Positions 6,372 to 12,908 are shown, counted from the stretch's first letter. The stretch is 14,916 nt of DNA from an uncultured Bacteroidales bacterium (GCA_937911935.1 CALDQH010000095.1:1-14916), one strand, 5' to 3'. Numbers and translations: made by a program. The notes: generated by a model from the sequence alone, not told the origin.

Positions 6372-7439
6372 ATGACAAAGAAAATTTTACTATTGGCTTC
6401 GGCCCTAATACTATCTGTTGTTGTCCATGCGCACGATGCGGAGATTGATGGTATCTACTATAATATAGATTCAGAAAACAAAACAGCACAGGTTACTTTT
6501 AAAGGGAATACTTATCAAGACTACGAGGGGGAGTATGTTGGTAGTGTTACCATTCCGTCTTTCGTTAGCTACAACGACCAAGATTACACAGTTGTTGCTA
6601 TAGGTGATGATGTGTTTAGACAGAGCCAAATTACTTCGGTTACTATCCCTAGTACCATTACAGCTATTTCAGAAACAGCCATGGCAGGTTGTGCAGCTTT
6701 AGCAGAAGTTGTTGTGTCGGCAGATAATGAATATTTTGCATCGATAGATGGTGTGCTATTTAATAAGGATAAAACCAAACTCATTTTATATCCGATAGCC
6801 AAAGAAGGAACTTCGTATTCTATTCCAGATGGAGTTACTGCGTTAGCGATTTATTCGTTTTACATGACCAATTTGGAGTCGGTTGTGATGCCCAATACGG
6901 TAGTAGAGGTAGAAAGGTATGCTTTTTATGGTGCTAAGAAGTTGACTGCCATTACCCTGGGCGATGGAGTAGAATTGGTAGGAGTGTGTGCATTTGCCGC
7001 ATGTGATGCGTTGACCTCTGTAATACTACCAGCCAGTATCGCAACCATAGAAGATGCTGCTTTTTCGGAATGTCCTGCTATTAGCACCATCACATGTTAC
7101 GCCAAGCAAGTTCCTAATATAAGTGTATTTGCCTTTTTTTCTTTGCCTATGGATAAGGTAGTCTTATATGTTCCTTGCGAGTCGATGGATGCGTATAAAT
7201 CGCATGGTGTTTTTGGAGACTTTGTCAATATTGAATGTATCGAAGATACCCCAACGTCGATAGATGCTATCACAGAGGATGTGGCGATTTCTGTTGTAGG
7301 TGGATTGATTGCTTGTTCGGACGATTTCGTGATCTATAATATGGTCGGTAAAAACGTAACGGCATGCAATGGCTCACTTCCCTCGGGTGTATATCTTGTG
7401 TCGGCAAGAAATACGATAAAGAAAGTGTTGGTAAAGTAG
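6372..7439 (+). CDS. Secreted BspA-type leucine-rich-repeat protein with T9SS-like C-terminal tail
   Basis: This 355-aa protein starts MTKKILLLASALILSVVVHA, a signal peptide with cleavage probably after HA. The ATG at 6372 is preferred over a TTG four codons upstream because it gives a clean signal peptide. Residues about 40-265 hold LRR_5/BspA-type repeats, with recurring patterns such as VTIPSTITAISETAMAGC, VVMPNTVVEVERYAFYGA and VILPASIATIEDAAFSEC. The last 50 residues (FVIYNMVGKNVTA, then LPSGVYLVSA and a final KKVLVK) resemble the Por/type IX secretion C-terminal sorting domain, so surface display or secretion across the outer membrane is likely. Such proteins are often adhesins or ligand binders; the partner is unknown. 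It has its own promoter and converges on the metallo-hydrolase gene 28 bp away, with only an 8-mer repeat between. Confidence 0.82.
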   Translation: MTKKILLLASALILSVVVHAHDAEIDGIYYNIDSENKTAQVTFKGNTYQDYEGEYVGSVTIPSFVSYNDQDYTVVAIGDDVFRQSQITSVTIPSTITAISETAMAGCAALAEVVVSADNEYFASIDGVLFNKDKTKLILYPIAKEGTSYSIPDGVTALAIYSFYMTNLESVVMPNTVVEVERYAFYGAKKLTAITLGDGVELVGVCAFAACDALTSVILPASIATIEDAAFSECPAISTITCYAKQVPNISVFAFFSLPMDKVVLYVPCESMDAYKSHGVFGDFVNIECIEDTPTSIDAITEDVAISVVGGLIACSDDFVIYNMVGKNVTACNGSLPSGVYLVSARNTIKKVLVK

Positions 7440-7450
7440 TTGACGATACG

Positions 7451-7476
7451 ATTCGCCGATTCGCCGATTAGTCGAT
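7451..7476. repeat. 8-mer array at convergent gene ends
   Basis: ATTCGCCG, ATTCGCCG and ATTAGTCG units are followed by a partial unit. The array overlaps the last three codons and stop codon of the minus-strand metallo-hydrolase (its TAA is read from the ATTAGTCG unit). Related units recur at 8655-8722, 9347-9380 and 13633-13721. Confidence 0.7.
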
Positions 7477-8241
7477 TTCTATTTCCATGCCGTCGTAGCA
7501 AAGAAATTGACCTGCGGGCAGGCTATCCTGTACAGCGTCGTGCAGTCCTATTTGGTGGCTTAAGTGGGTAAAGTACACACGTTTAGCGCGTACCCGAGCA
7601 GCAAATTCTTGCGCTTGTTGCAAGGTAAAGTGCGAAAAATGGTAGGTAATGCGCAGGGCATCTACAATCAAGACATCTACATCCATTATTTTCTCGATCT
7701 CGCTGTCGTCTATGCTGCTAATGTCGGTTAGGTAGGCAAAATTTTGAATGCGAAACCCCAAAATGGGTAGTTTGTGGTGGTAGCATCGAATGGGTTGTAT
7801 TTGTATGCCGTTTATTTCAAAAGGTTTGGTAGAAATACGAAAAACCGATAGCAAAGGAACTCCAGGATACAATTTTTTGCGCCAAGGTAGCAGGCTCTTT
7901 TTAGGAAAGCAATATGGCATGCCCCGTTTAATGGCTTCGATAACGTTTTTTTCGGCAAAAATATTTACGTTTCCAAAGGGACGCAAATCGTCTAAGCCCG
8001 ATACGTGGTCGTAATGTTCGTGCGTAAGCAGTACAGCATCGATTTTAGGGGTGGGGTGTTGCATCATTTGCTGCCTAAAATCGGGTCCGCAATCTATGAT
8101 AAAGCAGTTGCCGTCTATGTCAATGCGGATAGAGGCACGCAAGCGTTTGTCTTTGGGATTGGTCGATGTGCAAACCTCGCAGGGACAATTTAAATAAGGT
8201 ACACCAATGGAGGTGCCCGATCCTAAAACGGTAATGTGCAT
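7468..8241 (-). CDS. MBL-fold metallo-hydrolase, PhnP-like
   Basis: This 257-aa cytoplasmic enzyme has the metallo-beta-lactamase motif THEHYDH, giving metal ligands H74, H76, D78 and H79, followed by SGLDDLRPF. It also has a later YLTDIS aspartate and a THLSH histidine near the C-terminus. The N-terminal CPCEVC cluster (Cys19-24) resembles the structural zinc site of PhnP (phosphoribosyl cyclic phosphate phosphodiesterase). No phosphonate genes lie nearby, so the substrate is not assignable; a cyclic phosphodiester is the family-level guess. The ATG lies inside the 3' end of the upstream methyltransferase gene (19-nt overlap), indicating an operon and coupled translation. The stop codon and final residues fall in an 8-mer repeat array, so the C-terminus may have been reshaped by repeat insertion. 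Confidence 0.85.
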   Translation of the reverse strand: MHITVLGSGTSIGVPYLNCPCEVCTSTNPKDKRLRASIRIDIDGNCFIIDCGPDFRQQMMQHPTPKIDAVLLTHEHYDHVSGLDDLRPFGNVNIFAEKNVIEAIKRGMPYCFPKKSLLPWRKKLYPGVPLLSVFRISTKPFEINGIQIQPIRCYHHKLPILGFRIQNFAYLTDISSIDDSEIEKIMDVDVLIVDALRITYHFSHFTLQQAQEFAARVRAKRVYFTHLSHQIGLHDAVQDSLPAGQFLCYDGMEIEID

Positions 8242-9692
8242 AATGTATCGGGTATGTTCATTCTAATGCGCCAGGCATCAGGGTAAAGGTTGTTGCATCG
8301 GTTGCCGATGTTTTTGCCCCAACCCATGGGTACGCCTTTAAAGGTTAACAACAGGTAGCCGATGGGGGCATCGGGCAAAGTTATTGATTCGCCTTTTAGG
8401 TAATGCAAGGCGGTGGGTAAATCTAATTCGTAGGTGATAAAAGCCTCTTTGTTGATGTGGCGCGATAGAGCCAAGTCGATGTGTGGCGTTTGGTTTTTAC
8501 CTTTTAGGGTAGCAATGCCGATACCTTTTTTAAGCCAACGTAAGTGCTTGTCGAGTATAGCAAAGTCTGCTTCGTATGCCTTAGGTAGGGCGTATACAAG
8601 GTCTTTTTCTTCTTTGATGCACCAATCATCGGGGTTGGTAAGCATTGCTTCGTTTTGACGAATCGGTGACGTGTTGATGAACGAATGTGAATAATCGGTG
8701 AATCGACTAATCGATTTTTGGGGTTTTATGCGTGTGTTGCCTGCAGTGGCGGTTTTGCGTAGTGCCGCCATAAAAAGCCCTTCGCTTTGGTCGGTGTGAA
8801 AGTAAAAATGACGACTTTCTAGTATTTCGGCTCCCAATTCTTGGGCAATCCAAGCAATGTTGTCTTTGTTTTCGGCTTTGTTAAAGGTACAAGTACTGTA
8901 AATGAGCAATCCGTTTTGTTTTAGGGCAGGCCAAACATCGGTTAAAATACTGCGTTGTCTTTCGGCACATTCCAAAACATAGGCAGGACTCCAATCTTCT
9001 ATGGCTTTTTCGTCTTTGCGAAACATGCCCTCGCCCGAGCAAGGTACGTCGGTTAAAAGTAGGTCAAAGTATCCTTCTAATTTACCAAAGTCAGCAGGGC
9101 GGTTGTTGGTAACCATCATGTTTCCGTAACCCCATTTGGTGGCGTTTTCTGCCAAAATATGGGCACGTTGGGGCATTACTTCGTTGCTAATAAGCAAACT
9201 ATCGTCCGATAAAAGGCTGGCTAAGTGGGTCGATTTTCCGCCCGGAGCGGCGCAAAGGTCAAGGGCTCTAATTGCATGCAGTTCAGCCTTTGAGTTTGTA
9301 GAAGAACCTATATAGTTAGGAGTTAGGAGTGAGGAGTTAGGAGTTATCGATTCACCGATTAGTCGATTCGTCGATTCATCATTTTCGGTCCCTGAGCTTG
9401 TCGAAGGACCCGAAAAATAGTTCCTCACCACCTGCTCCAAAAACATCGACCCTGCTTCTTGTACGTAATAAACACCGGCATGAAACCAAGGATCGAGTGT
9501 AAAGGTGGGGCGCTCGGGTAGGTAGTAACCGCTCTTGCAATGTGGAACTTGTGGATAGTTAGGCGTTATGGTAACTTTGTCGTTTAGGCGCACGCTAACG
9601 GGCGAAGGTTTGTCCATCGCCTTAAAAAATGCCTCGTACTCATTAGGCAACAATTCTTTTATTTGCTCTATAAACGCTACTGGTAATTCCAT
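8223..9692 (-). CDS. NOL1/NOP2/sun-family RNA m5C methyltransferase (RsmF/RsmB-like) with two repeat-derived insertions
   Basis: This 489-aa SAM-dependent RNA cytosine-C5 methyltransferase probably acts on 16S rRNA (RsmF-like). The ATG at 9692 (MELPVAFIEQI) is preferred; reading further upstream would enter repeat sequence. Motif I is DLCAAPGGKSTH (145-156), motif IV TDVPCSGEGMF with Cys218, and motif VI YSTCTF with Cys268; the two cysteines are the family's catalytic and release residues. A RsmF-type C-terminal region with GKNIGNR near the end follows, where a PUA-like domain is expected. Residues about 94-139 and 326-348 are Ser/Thr-rich, unlike the flanks, and are encoded by the dispersed repeats (9315-9416 and 8655-8722). 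They fall before motif I and in the linker after motif VI, where surface loops are tolerated. The frame stays open through both, and all catalytic motifs are intact. It overlaps the PhnP-like gene by 19 nt. Confidence 0.88.
   Translation of the reverse strand: MELPVAFIEQIKELLPNEYEAFFKAMDKPSPVSVRLNDKVTITPNYPQVPHCKSGYYLPERPTFTLDPWFHAGVYYVQEAGSMFLEQVVRNYFSGPSTSSGTENDESTNRLIGESITPNSSLLTPNYIGSSTNSKAELHAIRALDLCAAPGGKSTHLASLLSDDSLLISNEVMPQRAHILAENATKWGYGNMMVTNNRPADFGKLEGYFDLLLTDVPCSGEGMFRKDEKAIEDWSPAYVLECAERQRSILTDVWPALKQNGLLIYSTCTFNKAENKDNIAWIAQELGAEILESRHFYFHTDQSEGLFMAALRKTATAGNTRIKPQKSISRFTDYSHSFINTSPIRQNEAMLTNPDDWCIKEEKDLVYALPKAYEADFAILDKHLRWLKKGIGIATLKGKNQTPHIDLALSRHINKEAFITYELDLPTALHYLKGESITLPDAPIGYLLLTFKGVPMGWGKNIGNRCNNLYPDAWRIRMNIPDTLCTLPF
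8655..8722. repeat. 8-mer-based repeat inside the m5C methyltransferase gene
   Basis: Bases 8655-8697 are a perfect 43-bp inverted copy of 13679-13721; the continuation to 8722 has more GACTAATC/GATT-type units. It is translated as about 23 residues (including DYSHSFINTSPIRQ) in the linker after motif VI. Confidence 0.85.
9315..9416. repeat. Composite repeat inside the m5C methyltransferase gene
   Basis: There are three parts. Heptamers of type GTTAGGA run from 9315 to 9346. Four octamers (TCGATTCA, CCGATTAG, TCGATTCG, TCGATTCA) run from 9347 to 9378. A hairpin at 9382-9416 has arms TTTTCGGTCC and GGACCCGAAAA around the core CCTGAGCTTGTCGAAGG. I recall this core as a very common dispersed bacterial repeat, giving PSTSSG-type peptides when translated. 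The frame remains open and encodes much of residues 94-139. Confidence 0.82.
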
Positions 9693-9717
9693 AATGCACT
9701 GCGAAGATAATAAAAAA

Positions 9718-9777
9718 TTGTCACTTGTCACTCGTCATTTGTCATTTGTCGCTCGTAGTTTGTTGTTAGTTGTTAGT
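9718..9777. repeat. Heptamer array upstream of the m5C methyltransferase gene
   Basis: The units TTGTCAC, TTGTCAC, TCGTCAT, TTGTCAT, TTGTCGC and TCGTAGT are followed by TGTTAGT-like units. It occupies most of the left half of the 153-bp divergent spacer between the methyltransferase and gluQ. No good promoter is visible for the methyltransferase: the nearest candidate is TATCTTCG (9709-9702, one mismatch, no -33). Confidence 0.7.
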
Positions 9778-9800
9778 TTTGCGCAGATAAATAAAATATT

Positions 9801-9828
9801 TCTCCTTTCTCCTTTTTCAACTCTCATT
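9801..9828. repeat. Heptamer block directly upstream of the gluQ -7 box
   Basis: The units are TCTCCTT, TCTCCTT, TTTCAAC and TCTCATT. The same four-unit block occurs at 12930-12957 with two mismatches, where it overlaps the adk terminator and stop codon. Confidence 0.72.
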
Positions 9829-9833
9829 TTATT

Positions 9834-9841
9834 TATATTTG
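9834..9841 (+). promoter_or_regulatory. -7 box of gluQ, 4 nt from the ATG
   Basis: TATATTTG is followed by four bases and then the ATG at 9846. Transcription starting the usual 5-8 nt after this box would give a leaderless or nearly leaderless mRNA. No TTG is found 19 nt upstream (TTT instead, within heptamer sequence). Confidence 0.5.
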
Positions 9842-9845
9842 CATC

Positions 9846-10796
9846 ATGAACTCTCCAAAAACAATTCATCGCGGTCGTTTTGCGCCATCGCCCACGGGTA
9901 GGATGCATTTGGGCAATGTGTATTGTGCTTTGCTGTCGTACCTTTCGGTTAAAAGCAAGGGGGGCGATTGGGTGTTGCGCATCGAAGATTTAGATCCGCA
10001 GCGTAGCAAACCCGATTTTGCCCGATGGATAGAGGACGATTTGTATTGGTTAGGGCTTGATTGGGACGAAGGAGGTAGCAAAGGTGGATTGTATGCACCT
10101 TATTATCAGAGCGAAAGAGCCGATTATTATGCCTCTTTGTTTGAAAAAATAAAAGCCCAAACCTATCCTTGTTTTTGCCGTCGTGCCGATTTGTTGGCAG
10201 CATCTGCACCGCATGCGTCGGATGGTAGGGTGTTGTATGCAGGTACGTGCAAAAATCTATCGCCCGAGCAAATAAACGAGCGGTTGCAAAAGCAAAAACC
10301 AGCCATCCGTTTGCAAATGCCCCATCAGGTAATGGAGTTTACCGATGGTTTGTATGGTTATCAAAGTGTCGATTTGCAAGATTTTTACGGCGATTTTGTG
10401 TTGCGACGCACCGACGGTACGTATGCCTATCAGTTGGCGGTGGTTGCCGACGATGCGGCTATGAAAATAACCGAAGTAGTGCGTGGTAACGATTTGCTTT
10501 CTTCTACGCCGGCGCAGTTGTATTTGTATCAACTATTGGGGTTACAAGCACCGTCGTTTACCCATGTTCCTTTGCTTATGTCGTCTAAGTCGGGCGAGCG
10601 ATTGTCCAAACGCGACGGTTCGCTCAGCATGGAGGCGTTGCGCGCAAGAGGTGCTAATCCGACTCAAATTTTGGGTATGTTGGCGCACAAAGTGGGATTA
10701 TTGCCCCACGAAGAACCCATATCTGCCAAAGATTTAATACCTTTGTATGATGTAAATAAATTACCCAAAGAAAACATTACCGTTTACTCCGAATAG
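9846..10796 (+). CDS. gluQ: Glutamyl-Q tRNA(Asp) synthetase
   Basis: This 316-aa paralogue of the GluRS catalytic domain lacks the anticodon-binding domain. It activates glutamate without tRNA and attaches it to queuosine-34 of tRNA-Asp. RFAPSPTGRMHLGN (residues 11-24) holds the HIGH-type motif, and RIEDLDPQR is the class I glutamate-binding segment. The zinc site typical of GluQ-RS is present as C109-x-C111 with Y131-x3-C135. The KMSKS equivalent is LSKRDG (253-258). The length and missing C-terminal domain exclude full GluRS. The upstream heptamer-rich spacer ends in a TATATTTG box only 4 nt before the ATG. The RsmI-like gene begins one base after its stop, so they form an operon. Its presence implies the organism makes or salvages queuosine; no queuosine genes are in view. 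Confidence 0.92.
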   Translation: MNSPKTIHRGRFAPSPTGRMHLGNVYCALLSYLSVKSKGGDWVLRIEDLDPQRSKPDFARWIEDDLYWLGLDWDEGGSKGGLYAPYYQSERADYYASLFEKIKAQTYPCFCRRADLLAASAPHASDGRVLYAGTCKNLSPEQINERLQKQKPAIRLQMPHQVMEFTDGLYGYQSVDLQDFYGDFVLRRTDGTYAYQLAVVADDAAMKITEVVRGNDLLSSTPAQLYLYQLLGLQAPSFTHVPLLMSSKSGERLSKRDGSLSMEALRARGANPTQILGMLAHKVGLLPHEEPISAKDLIPLYDVNKLPKENITVYSE

Positions 10797-10797
10797 T

Positions 10798-11508
10798 ATG
10801 CCAAACGCTACTTTATACCTTATTCCTACCACCTTGGGCGATACCCCTTGGCAAGATGTAATGCCCCAATCGAATGCAAATGTCATTACTTCGCTTAAGT
10901 TTTTTATTGTAGAAGAAATTCGAACGGCGCGTCGGTTCTTGAAAAAGGTAGATAAAAGCATCGATATTGATTCGCTTACCTTTTATACCCTTAATAGGCA
11001 TACCAAACCCGAAGAAATTGCTTCGTTTTTGGCTCCTATGGCAAAGGGCGAAAGTGTGGGTGTAATTTCGGAGGCTGGATGTCCTGCTATAGCCGACCCT
11101 GGTGCTGATGTGGTGGCGATAGCTCAACAAAAAGGGTATAATGTAATGCCTTTGGTAGGACCGTCGTCTATCTTGCTATCGTTAATGGGTTCTGGTTTTA
11201 ACGGACAAAGTTTTGCATTCTTGGGTTATTTGCCCATTGATGCTTCTGATAGGGTTAAACAGTTAAAACGCATGGAGCAGCGTATTTACGGCGAGCATCA
11301 AACACAAATTTTTATTGAAACTCCCTATCGCAACATGAAATTGGTGGCAGATGTGTTGCAGCATTGTCAGGCAGGTACTAAACTTTGCATTGCCTGCGAT
11401 TTAACCTTGCCTACGCAATACATCAAAACATTAACGGTGGCGGAGTGGAAAAAAAGGACGCTTCCTGCATTAGAAAAGCGTCCTACTATCTTTCTCTTAT
11501 ACAAATAA
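10798..11508 (+). CDS. Short RsmI-like SAM-dependent methyltransferase (tetrapyrrole methylase family)
   Basis: This 236-aa protein starts MPNATLYLIPTTLGD and has the core SEAGCPAIADPGADVVAIAQQ followed by PLVGPSSILLSLMGSGFNG and FAFLGYLP. These are the SAM-site and dimer-core signatures shared by RsmI (16S rRNA 2'-O-methyl C1402) and precorrin/uroporphyrin methylases. It is shorter than E. coli RsmI (about 286 aa): the C-terminal domain after the Rossmann core is missing, and the N-terminus has an insertion with FFIVEEIRTARRFLKKV, the RsmI-type SAM segment. Bacteroidota often carry such a short form beside a full RsmI, so rRNA 2'-O-methylation is likely but the exact target is unknown. It directly follows gluQ (1-bp gap) and ends beside a palindromic repeat. 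Confidence 0.8.
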   Translation: MPNATLYLIPTTLGDTPWQDVMPQSNANVITSLKFFIVEEIRTARRFLKKVDKSIDIDSLTFYTLNRHTKPEEIASFLAPMAKGESVGVISEAGCPAIADPGADVVAIAQQKGYNVMPLVGPSSILLSLMGSGFNGQSFAFLGYLPIDASDRVKQLKRMEQRIYGEHQTQIFIETPYRNMKLVADVLQHCQAGTKLCIACDLTLPTQYIKTLTVAEWKKRTLPALEKRPTIFLLYK

Positions 11509-11509
11509 T

Positions 11510-11603
11510 AATTTTATAGGGTAATTTAGTCGTTGTGCTCTTGCTCAAAATCCTCATTTACTTCAGTAAACTCCGGTTTTTCGCAATCGCACGCCTATAA
11601 ATT
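11510..11603. repeat. 94-bp imperfect palindromic (REP/MITE-like) element
   Basis: The ends are AATTTTATAGG (11510-11520) and CCTATAAATT (11594-11603), nearly perfect terminal inverted repeats. Inside, TTTAC-TTCA-GTAAA forms a hairpin (11557-11570), and the arms between are partly complementary (AGCAAGAGCA against TGCGATTGC on the minus strand). It starts 2 bp after the RsmI-like stop codon, in the spacer between two convergent genes, and may contribute to transcription termination. No transposase or credible coding frame is present. Confidence 0.65.
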
Positions 11604-11604
11604 C

Positions 11605-11691
11605 CTCCTCTAAAATCATTATTTAGGTGAATTTGTTGTAATCCTATTGCACATTCCTTGAACTCCCTCCTCTAAAATACATTCTTTAGGT
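11605..11691. repeat. Two degenerate direct repeats, 62-bp period
   Basis: CTCCTCTAAAAT followed by a TTTAGGT block occurs at 11605-11628 and again at 11667-11691. The preceding bases (GCACGCC versus GCACATTCC before the core) are also alignable, so the unit is about 62 bp. It is adjacent to the 94-bp palindrome. Confidence 0.6.
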
Positions 11692-11700
11692 TATGGTTTC

Positions 11701-11732
11701 GCCTCACCGCCTCACCGAATAACCAAATCACC
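11701..11732. repeat. 8-mer array after obg
   Basis: The units GCCTCACC, GCCTCACC, GAATAACC and AAATCACC end 8 bp beyond the obg stop codon. Together with the palindrome and direct repeats, nearly all of the 232-bp convergent spacer 11509-11740 is repeat sequence, and no gene is seen in it. Confidence 0.65.
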
Positions 11733-11740
11733 GCATGTAA

Positions 11741-12853
11741 TTACCAATCCACCTCTACATCTCCCTCTTCGTCGTCCGTTGAGGTGTCTTCTTCCTCATC
11801 GTCTTCGAAGTCGATGTCATAGACGTCACGATCACGGTGAACCAAGTTGTCTGTTAATACGGGTGGTTTGTTGATTTCTTCCCAAAGCATATCTTTGAGT
11901 CTGTCAATACCTTTGCCTGCAACGGCCGATATAAATACGTAAGGTATATCGGGTAGGTCTTTGCTTAATCCTTCTTCCAATTCGTCGTCAATCAAATCCG
12001 ATTTGGTGATAGCCAACACACGTTGTTTGTTAAGCATTTCGGGGTTGTATTGTGTAAGCTCGTTGAGCAAGACTTCGTAGGCTTGTTTGATGTCGGTGGC
12101 ATCGGCAGGAACCATAAATAGTAGTACCGAGTTGCGCTCAATGTGACGCAAGAAACGCAAACCAATGCCTTTGCCTTCGTGTGCACCCTCGATGATACCT
12201 GGAATGTCTGCCATAACGAACGATCTGCCGTCGCGGTAGCCTACAATGCCCAAGTTAGGCTCTAATGTGGTAAAAGGATAGTTGGCAATTTTGGGTTTGG
12301 CTGCCGATACAACCGATAGTAGGGTAGATTTGCCAGCATTAGGGAATCCAACCAAGCCGACATCTGCCAATACTTTTAATTCAAGGATAATGGTTTTTTC
12401 GATGGCAGGCTCGCCGGGTTGTGCAAAACGAGGGGTTTGGTGAGTAGCAGTTTTAAAGTGCCAGTTGCCTAAACCGCCTCTACCTCCTTTCATTAGGATG
12501 ACTTCTTCGCCATGCGAGGTGATGTCGCACATATATTCGCCCGAATCTGCATCGTAAACAATGGTTCCGCAGGGAACTTCGATGATTTTGTCGGCTCCGT
12601 CTTTGCCAAAACTACGACTCGCACCGCCACTTTCGCCATCGCCAGCAAAAATGTGTTTGGTGTATTTAAGGTGAAGCAAGGTCCAGTAGTTGCTGTTGCC
12701 GCGCAAAATAATATGCCCGCCACGACCACCATCGCCGCCATCAGGTCCTCCTTTGGCAACGTATTTTTCGCGGTGAAGGTGTGCCGAACCTGCGCCACCC
12801 TTACCCGAGCGGCAATATATTTTTACAAAATCAACAAAGTTAGAGCTAGCCAT
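11741..12853 (-). CDS. obg: Obg-family GTPase (ObgE/CgtA)
   Basis: This 370-aa ribosome-associated GTPase acts in 50S assembly, stress and cell-cycle control. Residues 1-158 are the glycine-rich Obg fold, with GKGGAGSAHLHREK, GPDGGDGGRGG and KGGRGGLGN. The G domain shows G1 GFPNAGKST (169-177), the TT of switch I (195-196), G3 DIPG (216-219), G4 as TKSD (283-286, the variant common in this group in place of NKxD) and G5 SAV (309-311). The last 28 residues are strongly acidic (DFEDDEEEDTSTDDEEGD), as in other Bacteroidota Obg proteins, replacing the OCT domain of Firmicutes. The ATG at 12853 starts MASSNFVDFVKIY as expected. It lies downstream of adk on the same strand, separated by a 99-bp spacer with a terminator-like hairpin and heptamers. 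No separate promoter is seen, so read-through from adk is possible. Confidence 0.96.
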   Translation of the reverse strand: MASSNFVDFVKIYCRSGKGGAGSAHLHREKYVAKGGPDGGDGGRGGHIILRGNSNYWTLLHLKYTKHIFAGDGESGGASRSFGKDGADKIIEVPCGTIVYDADSGEYMCDITSHGEEVILMKGGRGGLGNWHFKTATHQTPRFAQPGEPAIEKTIILELKVLADVGLVGFPNAGKSTLLSVVSAAKPKIANYPFTTLEPNLGIVGYRDGRSFVMADIPGIIEGAHEGKGIGLRFLRHIERNSVLLFMVPADATDIKQAYEVLLNELTQYNPEMLNKQRVLAITKSDLIDDELEEGLSKDLPDIPYVFISAVAGKGIDRLKDMLWEEINKPPVLTDNLVHRDRDVYDIDFEDDEEEDTSTDDEEGDVEVDW

Positions 12854-12863
12854 AATAAAAAAG

Positions 12864-12891
12864 GAGAGTTGAGAGTTGAGAAATGAGAAAT
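12864..12891. repeat. Heptamer array upstream of obg
   Basis: The units GAGAGTT, GAGAGTT, GAGAAAT and GAGAAAT lie 11-38 bp upstream of the obg start codon, where its ribosome-binding region and 5' leader would be. Confidence 0.7.
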
Positions 12892-12908
12892 AATTGTTGT
12901 GGGTGGAT

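Noticed and set aside
9693..9731. N-terminal extension of the m5C methyltransferase to a GTG at 9731
   Set aside because: The added residues are encoded by spacer and heptamer sequence, and the ATG at 9692 begins at the expected MELPxxFIxxI start of the family.
11521..11593. A short minus-strand open frame in the 94-bp palindrome (about 20 residues including KPEFTEVNEDFEQE) that looks protein-like
   Set aside because: It has no start codon, lies wholly within a palindromic repeat and ends at a stop after about 20 residues. The charged composition follows from the repeat sequence.
12493..12886. Open frames overlapping the 5' half of obg on both strands
   Set aside because: The obg frame carries all diagnostic glycine-rich and GTPase motifs. 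The others are low-complexity Ala/Thr translations of the Gly codons.
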